Below are positions 53,685 through 63,264 of a DNA stretch of 64,000 nt, piece after piece. How positions within the stretch are numbered: the stretch's first letter is position 1; every line of letters begins with the position of its first letter. The notes beneath the pieces were generated by a model, which was not told where the DNA came from, made no database searches, and saw only the letters and a program-made list of their open reading frames with translations. Both the position numbers and the translations under genes were made by a program. The DNA lies in assembly GCA_002395835.1 (NCBI GenBank), contig DGVD01000018.1, positions 124,001 through 188,000 of the forward strand, written 5' to 3'. This DNA comes from Bacteroidales bacterium UBA4293 (GTDB lineage: Bacteria > Bacteroidota > Bacteroidia > Bacteroidales > Bacteroidaceae).

Positions 53685-55622
53685 AAACTTATTTATCATA
53701 TTGCGAACTTCTTCATTGATTTTTTTTGCAAAATCTTCATATTTCATACATCCTTCGTCACCAGCACCTTGCTTTCTGACTGAAACAGTACCCTCTGACT
53801 CCTCTTTTTCACCTACGATTAGCATATAAGGAATACGTTTCAACTCGTTGTCACGAATCTTGCGACCAATCTTTTCATTACGATCATCCACAACAGCACG
53901 GACATCATTATCTTCGAAGTATGAACGAAGCTTTTCTGCATAATCATTGTATTTCTCAGAGATTGGTAATATTGCCACCTGGTCTGGTGTAAGCCATAAT
54001 GGGAATTTTCCAGCAGTATGCTCTATCAATACTGCGACAAAGCGTTCCAATGAACCGAATGGAGCACGATGAATCATTACTGGACGATGCTTCTGATTAT
54101 CGGCACCCATATATTCCAATTCAAAACGCTCTGGAAGATTATAATCTACCTGAATGGTACCTAGCTGCCAACGACGTCCAATTGCATCCTTTACCATAAA
54201 GTCTAGTTTAGGTCCATAGAATGCAGCCTCTCCGTATTCAATCTTAGCCTGAAGACCCTTCTCCTTACAAGCATCAATAATATCCTGCTCTGCTCTGTCC
54301 CAAATCTCATCACTACCTACGTATTTAGTAGTATTATTAGGGTCACGCAAAGAAATTTGAGCCTCGAAGTTGTTGAAATCCAAAGCCTTGAAGATGATAA
54401 AGATGATATCCATTACACGCATAAACTCATCCTTTACTTGATCAGGACGACAGAAAATATGTGCATCATCCTGAGTGAAAGAGCGTACGCGCGTTAACCC
54501 GTGAAGTTCACCACTTTGTTCATAACGATATACTGTACCAAACTCTGCACAACGGAATGGAAGATCTCGATAAGAATGTGGGGTATTCTTGTAGATCATG
54601 CAGTGATGAGGACAGTTCATAGGCTTAAGCAAATATACCTCGCCTTCTTCAGGTGTAGTGATAGGCTGGAAACTATCTTTTCCATAATGATCCCAATGGC
54701 CTGAAGTTACATACAACTGCTTATTGCCGATATGGGGAGTAATAACCTGCTGATAACCGAATTTCTTTTGAATTTTCTTTAAGAAATCCTCAAGACGCAA
54801 ACGAAGTGCGGTTCCCTTTGGAAGCCAGATAGGAAGACCTTTACCCACCATATCAGAGAACATAAACAAGTCCATCTCCTTGCCAATCTTACGGTGGTCA
54901 CGCTTTTTAGCTTCCTCCAATAAAGCAAGATACTCATCCAACATGCTTTTCTTAGGGAAAGTGATGGCATACAAACGAGTCATCTGCTTGCGGTCTTCTT
55001 GGCCTCTCCAATATGCTCCAGCCACAGAAAGAACCTTGATGGCTTTAATAGGAGCTGTAGAAGGCAAGTGTGGACCACGACAAAGGTCTGTGAAATTTCC
55101 TTGAGTATAAGTAGTAATGTGGCCATCCTCAAGTTCGGAAATCAACTCACACTTATATGTCTCGCCACGACCACCAAACTCCTTTAGAGCATCCTCTTTG
55201 GATACACTCTTACGGACCAATTGCTCCTTCTTGGCAACCAGCTCCTGCATTTTCTTCTCTATCCTAGGAAAATCACTCTCCTTGATAACATCATCTCCTG
55301 GATCCACATCATAATAAAATCCATTCTCGATAGCTGGACCTATACCAAACTGGATATTTGGATAAAGTTCCTGCAATGCTTCAGCCAAAAGATGGGCACT
55401 GGTATGCCAAAATGTATGCTTACCCTCAGGATCTTCCCATTTATACAATACAATTGAAGCATCCTCTTCGATAGGACGTGCCAAATCTCTAGTCTCGCCA
55501 TTAACACCAATAGCTAAGACTTCCTTTGCCAGACGAGGACTGATACTCTCTGCAATCTGCAAACCGGTTACGCCAGACTCATACTCACGGACGGAACCAT
55601 CAGGAAATGTAATATTCATCAT
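53682..55622 (-). CDS. thrS: Threonyl-tRNA synthetase
   Basis: 646 residues. N-terminal TGS domain (MNITFPDGSVREYESGVTGLQIAESISPRLAKEV), editing/SAD domain (HTSAHLLAEALQELYPNIQFGIGPAIENGFYYD.., CRGPHLPSTAPIKAIKVLSVAGAYWRG), class II core with YLLKPMNCPHHCMIY (zinc Cys/His), FRCAEFGTVYRYEQSGELHGLTRVRSFTQDDAHIFC and HRAPFGSLERF, and an anticodon-binding domain at the end. Start codons 55622 and 55619 are adjacent. TATTTTTG box at 55653-55660. Confidence 0.98.
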   Translation of the reverse strand: MMNITFPDGSVREYESGVTGLQIAESISPRLAKEVLAIGVNGETRDLARPIEEDASIVLYKWEDPEGKHTFWHTSAHLLAEALQELYPNIQFGIGPAIENGFYYDVDPGDDVIKESDFPRIEKKMQELVAKKEQLVRKSVSKEDALKEFGGRGETYKCELISELEDGHITTYTQGNFTDLCRGPHLPSTAPIKAIKVLSVAGAYWRGQEDRKQMTRLYAITFPKKSMLDEYLALLEEAKKRDHRKIGKEMDLFMFSDMVGKGLPIWLPKGTALRLRLEDFLKKIQKKFGYQQVITPHIGNKQLYVTSGHWDHYGKDSFQPITTPEEGEVYLLKPMNCPHHCMIYKNTPHSYRDLPFRCAEFGTVYRYEQSGELHGLTRVRSFTQDDAHIFCRPDQVKDEFMRVMDIIFIIFKALDFNNFEAQISLRDPNNTTKYVGSDEIWDRAEQDIIDACKEKGLQAKIEYGEAAFYGPKLDFMVKDAIGRRWQLGTIQVDYNLPERFELEYMGADNQKHRPVMIHRAPFGSLERFVAVLIEHTAGKFPLWLTPDQVAILPISEKYNDYAEKLRSYFEDNDVRAVVDDRNEKIGRKIRDNELKRIPYMLIVGEKEESEGTVSVRKQGAGDEGCMKYEDFAKKINEEVRNMINKF

Positions 55623-55652
55623 AATAGTTTGTTATTTTCAATTTCAAGGATG

Positions 55653-55660
55653 CAAAAATA
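55653..55660 (-). promoter_or_regulatory. thrS promoter -7 box (TATTTTTG)
   Basis: TAnnTTTG match 31 bp before the thrS start, in the gap after the TPR gene. The thrS group may thus have its own promoter as well as read-through from ruvX-def. Confidence 0.5.
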
Positions 55661-55701
55661 GTCAATTCTTTTGAGTTTAAAGGCATTTTGCCCCAATTAT
55701 T

Positions 55702-57741
55702 TCACTCTTTTGCATCAGAATAGCGCTTGATAATGTTGTAAGCCGTGTAAAGACCGAGTTCACCAGCCTTGCTCAAATCCTGAATACCAAGGGAAATCTC
55801 ATTCAAAGCCAAATGAGCTAGTCCACGGTTATAAAAAGCCTCGGCAAAATCATTTTTAAGTTCTAAGGCTCTGCTGTAGTCCTGAACAGCCGAACGATAG
55901 TCACGATTTTCCATGGACAAGTTTCCACGATTATAATAAGCATAGACAAAGTCTGGAGCTTTGGATATGCACTGATCTAGATCAAGCATCATAGCATTAT
56001 TCTCCATAGACATGCCTGGACTTAGATTCACCTCTTCTTGTTTCTGGCGAGCTAGAGCATTTACCAACTGGCTTTCAGTTGTTTCCACCTGAGACTGAGC
56101 CCGTGTTACATCCATTAGTTTGTAACGCACTACCGCACGTAAGAAGTAGGCCTCGAACAAGTCCGGATTATAATGAATAGCTAATGAGAGGTCGCTCAAA
56201 GCATTTTCCAAGTCTTGAACCAAATAGTAATCTAAAGCACGAGCGAAGAAAATCTTTCCAGCCTGTAAGCTGTCTCTCACTAAATCCAGCTCTTTACTAT
56301 GCCTGTCTAGAGACTGGAACTGTCTGTCGGCATCAATTTCTGATAAAGGTTCCTCAGAGTTGGTAATTAGCAGTTTCTGAGAGAACATGGATTCACGGTA
56401 AAGGTCATCGATTGCCTTATAATAATGCACACCGGTATTCACCTCACGCGCTTTCTCATAGTAGGTCAATACGAACATAGGCTGAAGTTCCATTCCGACC
56501 TTACGATTCTGCACCTTACCCCGATAATCATTGTTATACTTCTGTTCCATCTCGGTTTCGTCTTCCACTACCATACTATGATAGTTCTCCAAGTCCTTAT
56601 CAGAGCGTTTACGTGTTTTCACCATCTTTGCAGTCTTGCCTTGATAACGTTTGTCAATCTGCGCTTTGGTCACACGAAACTCATCCTGTTCTGCCCCTTT
56701 TTCATCGCCTAACTTACGTCGACACTCAGCACGAGCCAGCAAACCCGTCCAAAAATCAGGGTAATGATTGATCACGGTGGTATAATCTGCTATAGCCCCA
56801 CGAAGGTCTCCAGTCTGTTCTTTCAAAGTAGCGCGATTATAGAGTGCCATGTAATCTTCTGGATCACGTTGCAAAACAAAGTTGAAATCTTCAATGGCAC
56901 GGTTGTCATCACCCAACTGAGCACGAAGCAATGCACGATTATAATGGCCGATATAGTTTTCAGGATCCAAATCCAAGGCCATGTCATAATCAGCCATCGC
57001 ATCTCCCAGTTTATTCAGATAATAACGGCAGAGAGCTCGATTAATATAATTTCCTCCACTTTTGGGCAGCAGATGGATAGCCTTACCAAACTGTTCTTCC
57101 GCTTCCTCATATTTTTCTTGAGTCATACTAAGAATTCCTCGACCAGACCAAGCTTGACCTTCATAAGGATCTAAATCTAAAGCCTTGTCTAACAGTGAAA
57201 TGGCCTGTATGGTATCTTTCTCCTTAAGTTTGATGTCTGCTTTTAAAGTATAAGGTTTTGCTGAACGTGGCCACTTATTAATCATTTCATCCACATGCTT
57301 GTCTGCATCCACATAGTTGGAATCCGACATTTCGCAGATAATCAAGTTATGATACAGTCCTTGCTGTTCTGGGGTAAACTCCAAAGCTTGTATATAATCC
57401 TCTGCCGCCTCCTTGAATTTACCTCTATTGATGCGTGACAAACCACGTACCTCATAAGTACCGACAACAAACGGATTTCTCTCCAAAGCCTCGGTACAAT
57501 CTTGTTCGGCTCCAGTGTAGTCCTCTAAATAGAACTTAGCCAGGCCTCTGTAAAAATAAGGTTCATATAAATAAGGTCGAGCTCCAATCACTTGATTGAA
57601 GTACTGAATGGAAAGGACATAATCCTCAAAATAAAGCGCATTACGACCTATAGCCATCACACGGTCAGTATTAATCTGACACCAACCTGAAATGCCTATC
57701 AAGAAAGAAAGATATAAGGTCAGTAATCTCTTCAAATACAT
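55702..57741 (-). CDS. Exported protein with many TPR repeats
   Basis: 679 residues with signal peptide (LLTLYLSFLIGISGWCQ). A nearly continuous TPR array runs from about residue 25 to 365 (FEDYVLSIQYFNQVIGARPYLYEPYFYRGLAKFY.., MADYDMALDLDPENYIGHYNRALLRAQLGD). A non-TPR middle contains basic KTRKRSDKDLENYHSM and a coiled segment, and further repeats lie at about 500-670 (LENALSDLSLAIHYNPDLFEAYFLRAVVRY). Probably a periplasmic scaffold. It follows def by 4 bp. Confidence 0.88.
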   Translation of the reverse strand: MYLKRLLTLYLSFLIGISGWCQINTDRVMAIGRNALYFEDYVLSIQYFNQVIGARPYLYEPYFYRGLAKFYLEDYTGAEQDCTEALERNPFVVGTYEVRGLSRINRGKFKEAAEDYIQALEFTPEQQGLYHNLIICEMSDSNYVDADKHVDEMINKWPRSAKPYTLKADIKLKEKDTIQAISLLDKALDLDPYEGQAWSGRGILSMTQEKYEEAEEQFGKAIHLLPKSGGNYINRALCRYYLNKLGDAMADYDMALDLDPENYIGHYNRALLRAQLGDDNRAIEDFNFVLQRDPEDYMALYNRATLKEQTGDLRGAIADYTTVINHYPDFWTGLLARAECRRKLGDEKGAEQDEFRVTKAQIDKRYQGKTAKMVKTRKRSDKDLENYHSMVVEDETEMEQKYNNDYRGKVQNRKVGMELQPMFVLTYYEKAREVNTGVHYYKAIDDLYRESMFSQKLLITNSEEPLSEIDADRQFQSLDRHSKELDLVRDSLQAGKIFFARALDYYLVQDLENALSDLSLAIHYNPDLFEAYFLRAVVRYKLMDVTRAQSQVETTESQLVNALARQKQEEVNLSPGMSMENNAMMLDLDQCISKAPDFVYAYYNRGNLSMENRDYRSAVQDYSRALELKNDFAEAFYNRGLAHLALNEISLGIQDLSKAGELGLYTAYNIIKRYSDAKE

Positions 57742-57745
57742 ATTT

Positions 57746-58300
57746 CTAGCGCGGTATTTTCACTTTATAAGCGCAACGGAAATTGCCCTTCATCATATTT
57801 ACCAACTTACTTTTTATCATCTGCTTTCTAAGTGAACCAATACGATCCACAAACACATGTCCTTCCAGATGATCAAACTCATGCTGAATAACACGTGCCA
57901 GATAACCTTCAACCCATTCATCATGCGGATTCAAATTCTCATCTAAATATTTCACATGAATCTTTGTGGCACGACGAACTGACTCATGTATGCCTGGCAG
58001 ACTAAGGCAGCCTTCTTCTAGCAATTCAGTTTCTTCTCCAGTTTCTACGATATGCCCATTAATGAAAGCATGTCTGAATCCCTTATATTCAGGAAAATCC
58101 TCTGAAAGTACGTCCAAATCTATAACAACTACGCGTATAGGCAGTCCGATTTGTGGAGCTGCAAGACCTATTCCATCAGCATGACTCATGGTCTCATACA
58201 TATTTTCAATTAGTTCCTTCAAATTAGGATAATCTGGAGTAATATCTTCTGCAACTTTTCTCAAGACTGGCTGACCAAATGTATAAATAGGTAATATCAT
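57746..58300 (-). CDS. def: Peptide deformylase
   Basis: 184 residues with all three motifs: GIGLAAPQIG, EEGCLSLPG and QHEFDHLEGHVF (Cys and two His hold the metal, Glu is catalytic). It removes the formyl group from new proteins. Nine bp after ruvX and 4 bp before the TPR gene in the same operon. Confidence 0.97.
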   Translation of the reverse strand: MILPIYTFGQPVLRKVAEDITPDYPNLKELIENMYETMSHADGIGLAAPQIGLPIRVVVIDLDVLSEDFPEYKGFRHAFINGHIVETGEETELLEEGCLSLPGIHESVRRATKIHVKYLDENLNPHDEWVEGYLARVIQHEFDHLEGHVFVDRIGSLRKQMIKSKLVNMMKGNFRCAYKVKIPR

Positions 58301-58309
58301 ATTTCTATA

Positions 58310-58726
58310 TCAAAATTTAACAGATTCCATATAGCTCTGCAAAATAATAGTGGCACTAATCTCATCAACTAACGCTTTATTTTGCCGAGCTTTCTTCCCT
58401 ATCCCACTTTCCAGCATGGCTTTATGAGCCAAAACAGAAGTGAAACGTTCATCATAAAATTCTATAGGCAACTGTGGGTATAGTTTTTTCATACGGTTCA
58501 CGAAAGGAGTGATATTCTTCATGTTTTCACTCTCTTGCCCGTTCATCTGTCTAGGCAAACCTACAACAATCTTCTCCACGGATTCTTTCTGCAGATAATT
58601 TTGTAAAAAATCCACAAGTTTGTGAGTTTCCACCGTGGTTAAGCCATTCGCTATGATTTTAAGTGGGTCTGTAACTGCCAATCCAGTTCGCTTTTTCCCG
58701 TAATCTATTGCTAAAATTCTACCCAT
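58310..58726 (-). CDS. ruvX: Holliday-junction-resolvase-like protein RuvX (YqgF)
   Basis: 138 residues from the ATG at 58726: MGRILAIDYGKKRTGLAVTDPLKIIANGLTTV, IVVGLPRQMNGQES, IEFYDERFTSVLAHKAML and VDEISATIILQSYM. RNase H-like fold, linked to 16S rRNA 5' processing. A further upstream in-frame codon at 58750 lies beyond the promoter box. The box at 58737-58744 leaves only about 6 nt of leader, so the mRNA is nearly leaderless. Confidence 0.95.
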   Translation of the reverse strand: MGRILAIDYGKKRTGLAVTDPLKIIANGLTTVETHKLVDFLQNYLQKESVEKIVVGLPRQMNGQESENMKNITPFVNRMKKLYPQLPIEFYDERFTSVLAHKAMLESGIGKKARQNKALVDEISATIILQSYMESVKF

Positions 58727-58736
58727 AGTATGGGCG

Positions 58737-58744
58737 CAAAGATA
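58737..58744 (-). promoter_or_regulatory. Promoter -7 box (TATCTTTG) of the ruvX-def operon
   Basis: Exact consensus on the minus strand immediately before the ruvX ATG at 58726, next to the terminator of the efflux operon. Confidence 0.7.
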
Positions 58745-58753
58745 CGGCAAAAA

Positions 58754-58786
58754 GCGGGGAATACAAAAAATATTCCCCGCCTTTTT
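58754..58786 (-). terminator. Terminator of the RND efflux operon
   Basis: Perfect inverted repeat GCGGGGAATA/TATTCCCCGC with T tracts on both sides, 12 bp after the TolC-like stop. Confidence 0.88.
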
Positions 58787-58798
58787 ATATTCTCTAAC

Positions 58799-60139
58799 TT
58801 ATTTCAACAATCCTGCAGCTTTCAGGTATTTGCTTTGCATAAGATATGCCTGGAATTTAGCTTCCGTATGACTCTCATAGGCTTGTTGCCATAGTGTTTG
58901 AGCCTCCAGGACCTCCGTCAAAGTACTCATACCGTTCTTATACTGATTATTAGTAATCCGAAGATTCTCATCTGCTTGAGAGAGAGAACGCTGCGCAACC
59001 TCCACCTCCAATTTAGCCTCATCTAAATTGTTAGCAGCCTGTGCTAATTCCAATTCCATCTTATCATTCAGGTCTCGTTGCTGCATTTCAACCACAGCCT
59101 TTTGTGCTTTAGCTGCTTTTACTTTATGTGAGCCCTCTCCAAAATGGAATAATGGAACAGATACAGTAACCAAGCCATTGAAAGAAAAATCATCAAAAAC
59201 AGAAGAATGGTTGAAGCGAAAAGCATTGGTGTAACCATAATCCAAAATTAAAGCCACATTAGGCAAATAGTCACTCCTATTCAACTTAATCTGCTCATTT
59301 GCCACTTCTACCTGTTTTTGAAGCATAATGTACTCAGGGCGGTTCTCAATACCTGAAAATTTCATGTCCACTTCAATTTCTTCTGGATATTCATCCTTTA
59401 CATCAATATCGGATGTCAAATTCATACCCATTGCATGACAAAGGTTCATCTTAGTTAGACGAATAGAATTCTCAGCCTTTCGCAGCTGCAACTCACTCTC
59501 ATTCAATTTCACTTGAACTCTTAGCAAATCATTTTGGGCAGCCATACCATGCTTTTTCAAACTTTCTACCTGACGGAGTAGTTCCTGCAACATAGTATTA
59601 TACTGCTTCGCTACCTTTTGCATTTCTTTCGCTTTCACTGCCAAAACATAGGCCTCGTCTGTCTGCACCAAAACCTCTTGTATGGTAAGTGCCTTCTGTT
59701 GTTTTGCCACATCCTGGCCTAATTTAGCCATATTATGGGCCGATGTTATTTTACCACCCATATAAATAGGTTGCTGCAACATTAGACCTGCCGTGTATGA
59801 TAGTCCAGTTTTGAAGGATAAATCGATAGGCTGAATCAAGTTCATCAAATCTGGGAACATCGTTCCTAATGCCTGCACTACCGGATATTCTGCCAAATTA
59901 ATATTAGCCGACTTGCTGAAATTATTGTACCACGCACCCCCAATCAACTTGAAGTTTGGCAAATAATTGGCATAATACTGTCTTTCCGTATGATTGGCCT
60001 GATCTATCTTATAATTTGAAGCTGCCAGATTCGCATTGTTTTTCAATGCCAAGTCTCTACAATCTTTTAGTGACAAGGTCTGCGCTTGTACTATAGAGAA
60101 TCCCAAAATCAGTCCTATGAAAAAAACTATCTTTCTCAT
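58799..60139 (-). CDS. TolC-family outer-membrane efflux protein
   Basis: 446 residues with signal peptide (FFIGLILGFSIVQAQ). Two TolC/OEP repeats of long helices and short barrel strands: LSLKDCRDLALKNNANLAASNYKIDQA.., QVEVANEQIKLNRSDYLPNVALILDYGY.., ITNNQYKNGMSTLTEVLEAQTLWQQAY. It forms the exit duct of the tripartite pump. Overlaps the RND gene by 4 bp. Last gene of the operon. Confidence 0.93.
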   Translation of the reverse strand: MRKIVFFIGLILGFSIVQAQTLSLKDCRDLALKNNANLAASNYKIDQANHTERQYYANYLPNFKLIGGAWYNNFSKSANINLAEYPVVQALGTMFPDLMNLIQPIDLSFKTGLSYTAGLMLQQPIYMGGKITSAHNMAKLGQDVAKQQKALTIQEVLVQTDEAYVLAVKAKEMQKVAKQYNTMLQELLRQVESLKKHGMAAQNDLLRVQVKLNESELQLRKAENSIRLTKMNLCHAMGMNLTSDIDVKDEYPEEIEVDMKFSGIENRPEYIMLQKQVEVANEQIKLNRSDYLPNVALILDYGYTNAFRFNHSSVFDDFSFNGLVTVSVPLFHFGEGSHKVKAAKAQKAVVEMQQRDLNDKMELELAQAANNLDEAKLEVEVAQRSLSQADENLRITNNQYKNGMSTLTEVLEAQTLWQQAYESHTEAKFQAYLMQSKYLKAAGLLK

Positions 60140-63100
60140 GATTTTCTTATTTTGAAGAACAATGCATAAAGCACTGGTATTAATATCAGTGTTATAAATG
60201 TACCAAAGAACAATCCACCCATGATGGTAGCAGCCATTGGACCAAAGAAACTATCACCAAGTAGCGGGATGACACCTAATACCGTAGTCATGGCAGCCAT
60301 CATTACAGGACGTAATCGAGTCAACGAACTGTATATCAATGCCTGGATTGGGTCGTCTGTATTTTCTAATTGCAAACTAATCTCATCCATCAATACGATA
60401 CCATTCTTAATCATCATACCCAACAATCCTAGACAACCAAAGATAGGTACAATACCGAATGTTTTTCCGCTAAGAAGCATAGCTATAATGACACCTACCG
60501 CGATAAATGGCAGACAACAGAAAATAATACCTACTTTCTTGTAATCCTTGAACAGCATAATCATGATAGCAATCATTAAGATAAAAGCTAGTGGAACATT
60601 CTCAAACAGATATTCCATACACTCATCACTTGCACCCTTTTCTCCTTCCCAGGACAGAGTATACCCAGCTGGTAATGGAATCTGCTCTATCTTCTCTGCT
60701 ACAATCTGACGGGCTTTTTCTGTGGCAAAACCTAGAGATGGGGAGCAAGCAGCACGTTGGGTCCTTTCGCCATTGAAACGAATTACTACCGGATCCTCCC
60801 AGTCTACTTTTACATCCTTACAAGCTTGTTTCAAAGGCAAAGTTCTCATAGCTTGCTCAAGTAATTCCTGGCGATCTAAGCGACCACTCTGGAGCTTCAT
60901 CAAATTCTCCTTATTAATGATTGAATTCAAAGATGGCATCATAGTAAAGACATTGGCATCACTTAAGAGTTCCAATGGTTTATTACCACTCTCCATACTT
61001 TTAATATAGATGGTATTAGGATGAATACCTTCATAGAAAGTTCCTACAGGAATACCACCTGCTGCTGAAAGCAAAGACATTCCTACTTCAGTACGACTTA
61101 TTCCCAAACGGCGGGCAACCGGTTGATTATACTGCACTGTAAGCAAGGGCACTTTAGGATCCCAATCAGTAGTCACCAAGCAAGTAGCCTCACTCTCTTC
61201 CATAATCTTCATGGCTTGATCTGTAAGCTGATGCAAAACTGCTGGATCAGGACCTGAAAAGACAACTTCTATTGGGTACTTCTTGTACATCAAGTTGTAT
61301 TTCTTCAACTTCACATAAGCTTCCGGATAATGTTGTGTGAGGTAATTCTGAATCTCATCTATATTCTTCAACAAAGATTTTGAGGATTCGAAATCAATCA
61401 CCAGTTCTCCATAGCTCAAAGAAGGTAGCGCTATACTTCTTGTCAAATTATAACGAGAGGCTGTACCACCTACAGTTCGAGTGATATGCGTAATTTCCTT
61501 ACGCGTCTTAAGATATTTCTCTATTTCAATCAAATCCTTCTTTACTTGTGTACTATTCGTCCCCTCTGGAAGTTTATACTCCATATATAGCTGGTCATAA
61601 TCTAGATCTGGGAAGAAACCTTGAGGCAACAAAGGATAGCAAAGCGCACTTAGTATTAGTAACCCTATAGAGACAAATATGGTTGTCCAACGATGAGCGA
61701 AACACCAACCCAGTACAGACTTCAAAACCCGATGTGCCCAACTACCATATGGATCTTTGTTTTTCTCATTTCCATCATCTTTACTATCAAAATAGCGGTT
61801 TGCCATCAAAGGTACATGAATAAGAGCCAATACCCAACTCAGTAACAAGGACACACATAGCACAATGAATAAGTCATGAACATATACACCAACTGTATCC
61901 GGTGACATATAAATAGGTAAGAATGCTGTGATAGCAATAAGGGTTGCACCTAATAATGGCATTGCTGTCTTCTTTCCTACATCAGTCAAGGCCAGCATAC
62001 GAGGTTTTCCTGCTTTCAAATCCACCTGAATTCCATCGATAATTACGATTGCATTATCTACCAACATACCCATGGCCAAAATGAAGGAGCCCAAAGAAAC
62101 ACGTTGCAAGCTTCCATCCATCATTCCTAATACAAGGAATGAGCCCATCACGATGACTAACAGACAAATGCCAATAATCATACCACTTTTGAATCCCATG
62201 AAGAACATCAAAAGTAACACCACGATGATAACAGATTCCGCCAAGTTAACCAAGAACACATTTAAGGCACTATTTACACGTTCAGGCTGAAAGAATATCT
62301 TATGATACTCCACGCCTGCAGGTAAACGATCTTCATGAATTTCATCCAAAAGTTTCTCTACTTTCTTGCCTAGTTTTGTTATGTCAGTTCCACTTGCAGC
62401 AGCAATGGAAATACCCAACGCAGACTCGCCATCGAATGCCAATTCATTTCGAGTGGGTTCTTCATACGACTTCTCAATAAATGCAATATCTTTCAAACGA
62501 AGTTGGTCGTCCTCATGTCCTTGAATAATGAGGTTTCCAATATCTTCTACCGAACGATACCTATCATCAACTGAAACACGAATACGCTGATTACCGCTAT
62601 TATAATATCCACTATAGATAGTTTCATTTTGACCATTAAGGGTGTTCAACACCTCCAAAGGAAGAACACTCAGATTTCCCATTTTGGCCTGATCCAGACA
62701 AACATTGATACATTCGGAACGCTTTCCATAAATATCTACACGAGCGATTCCCGAAATACCCATTATTTCACGCTTTATTAATTCTGCATATTCAGAAAGC
62801 TCACGGTCATCCAACCCATCTCCAGTAAGAGCATAGAACATACCGAACACGTTGCCAAAATCATCACGGACGACAGGTGTTGTAGCACCAGCAGGAAGAG
62901 AAGCCTGAGCATTAATTACTTTCCTTCTAACTAAATCCCACTCATCTTCGACCTTATCATCAGGTACTGTCTTTCGTAATTCTACAGAAATTAGGCTTAA
63001 ATCATTGAAGCTATAACTTGTTACATTCATAACATCGTCTACAGTACGGATGTTTTTCTCCAGTATATCAGTCACTTCCAATTCCACCTGATAGGCCGAT

Positions 63101-63264
63101 GCACCAGGATAGGTAGTGACTACTAGAGCTTGCTTCACTTTGATTTCAGGGTCTTCCAACTTACTCATTCCATAATAGGAATAAATACCGCCCACAATCA
63201 GAGCCGCAACCAAAAAGTAAACAAGTTTCTTGTTATCAAAAGCCCATTTACCAAAATCTATCAT
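60136..63264 (-). CDS. RND-family efflux pump inner-membrane protein (AcrB-like)
   Basis: 1042 residues with the RND plan of two six-helix halves and two large periplasmic loops: KLEDPEIKVKQALVVTTYPGASAYQVE, MGFKSGMIIGICLLVIVMGSFLVLG, LAMGMLVDNAIVIIDGIQVDLKAGK, FGCLGLLGMMIKNGIVLMDEISL and LTRLRPVMMAAMTTVLGVIPLL. The TM4 relay pair, Asp-Asp in AcrB, reads Asp-Asn here (LVDNAIV), as in several RND subfamilies. Coupled by 4-bp overlaps to both the fusion protein and the TolC-like gene. The exported compound is unknown. Confidence 0.94.
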   Translation of the reverse strand: MIDFGKWAFDNKKLVYFLVAALIVGGIYSYYGMSKLEDPEIKVKQALVVTTYPGASAYQVELEVTDILEKNIRTVDDVMNVTSYSFNDLSLISVELRKTVPDDKVEDEWDLVRRKVINAQASLPAGATTPVVRDDFGNVFGMFYALTGDGLDDRELSEYAELIKREIMGISGIARVDIYGKRSECINVCLDQAKMGNLSVLPLEVLNTLNGQNETIYSGYYNSGNQRIRVSVDDRYRSVEDIGNLIIQGHEDDQLRLKDIAFIEKSYEEPTRNELAFDGESALGISIAAASGTDITKLGKKVEKLLDEIHEDRLPAGVEYHKIFFQPERVNSALNVFLVNLAESVIIVVLLLMFFMGFKSGMIIGICLLVIVMGSFLVLGMMDGSLQRVSLGSFILAMGMLVDNAIVIIDGIQVDLKAGKPRMLALTDVGKKTAMPLLGATLIAITAFLPIYMSPDTVGVYVHDLFIVLCVSLLLSWVLALIHVPLMANRYFDSKDDGNEKNKDPYGSWAHRVLKSVLGWCFAHRWTTIFVSIGLLILSALCYPLLPQGFFPDLDYDQLYMEYKLPEGTNSTQVKKDLIEIEKYLKTRKEITHITRTVGGTASRYNLTRSIALPSLSYGELVIDFESSKSLLKNIDEIQNYLTQHYPEAYVKLKKYNLMYKKYPIEVVFSGPDPAVLHQLTDQAMKIMEESEATCLVTTDWDPKVPLLTVQYNQPVARRLGISRTEVGMSLLSAAGGIPVGTFYEGIHPNTIYIKSMESGNKPLELLSDANVFTMMPSLNSIINKENLMKLQSGRLDRQELLEQAMRTLPLKQACKDVKVDWEDPVVIRFNGERTQRAACSPSLGFATEKARQIVAEKIEQIPLPAGYTLSWEGEKGASDECMEYLFENVPLAFILMIAIMIMLFKDYKKVGIIFCCLPFIAVGVIIAMLLSGKTFGIVPIFGCLGLLGMMIKNGIVLMDEISLQLENTDDPIQALIYSSLTRLRPVMMAAMTTVLGVIPLLGDSFFGPMAATIMGGLFFGTFITLILIPVLYALFFKIRKS

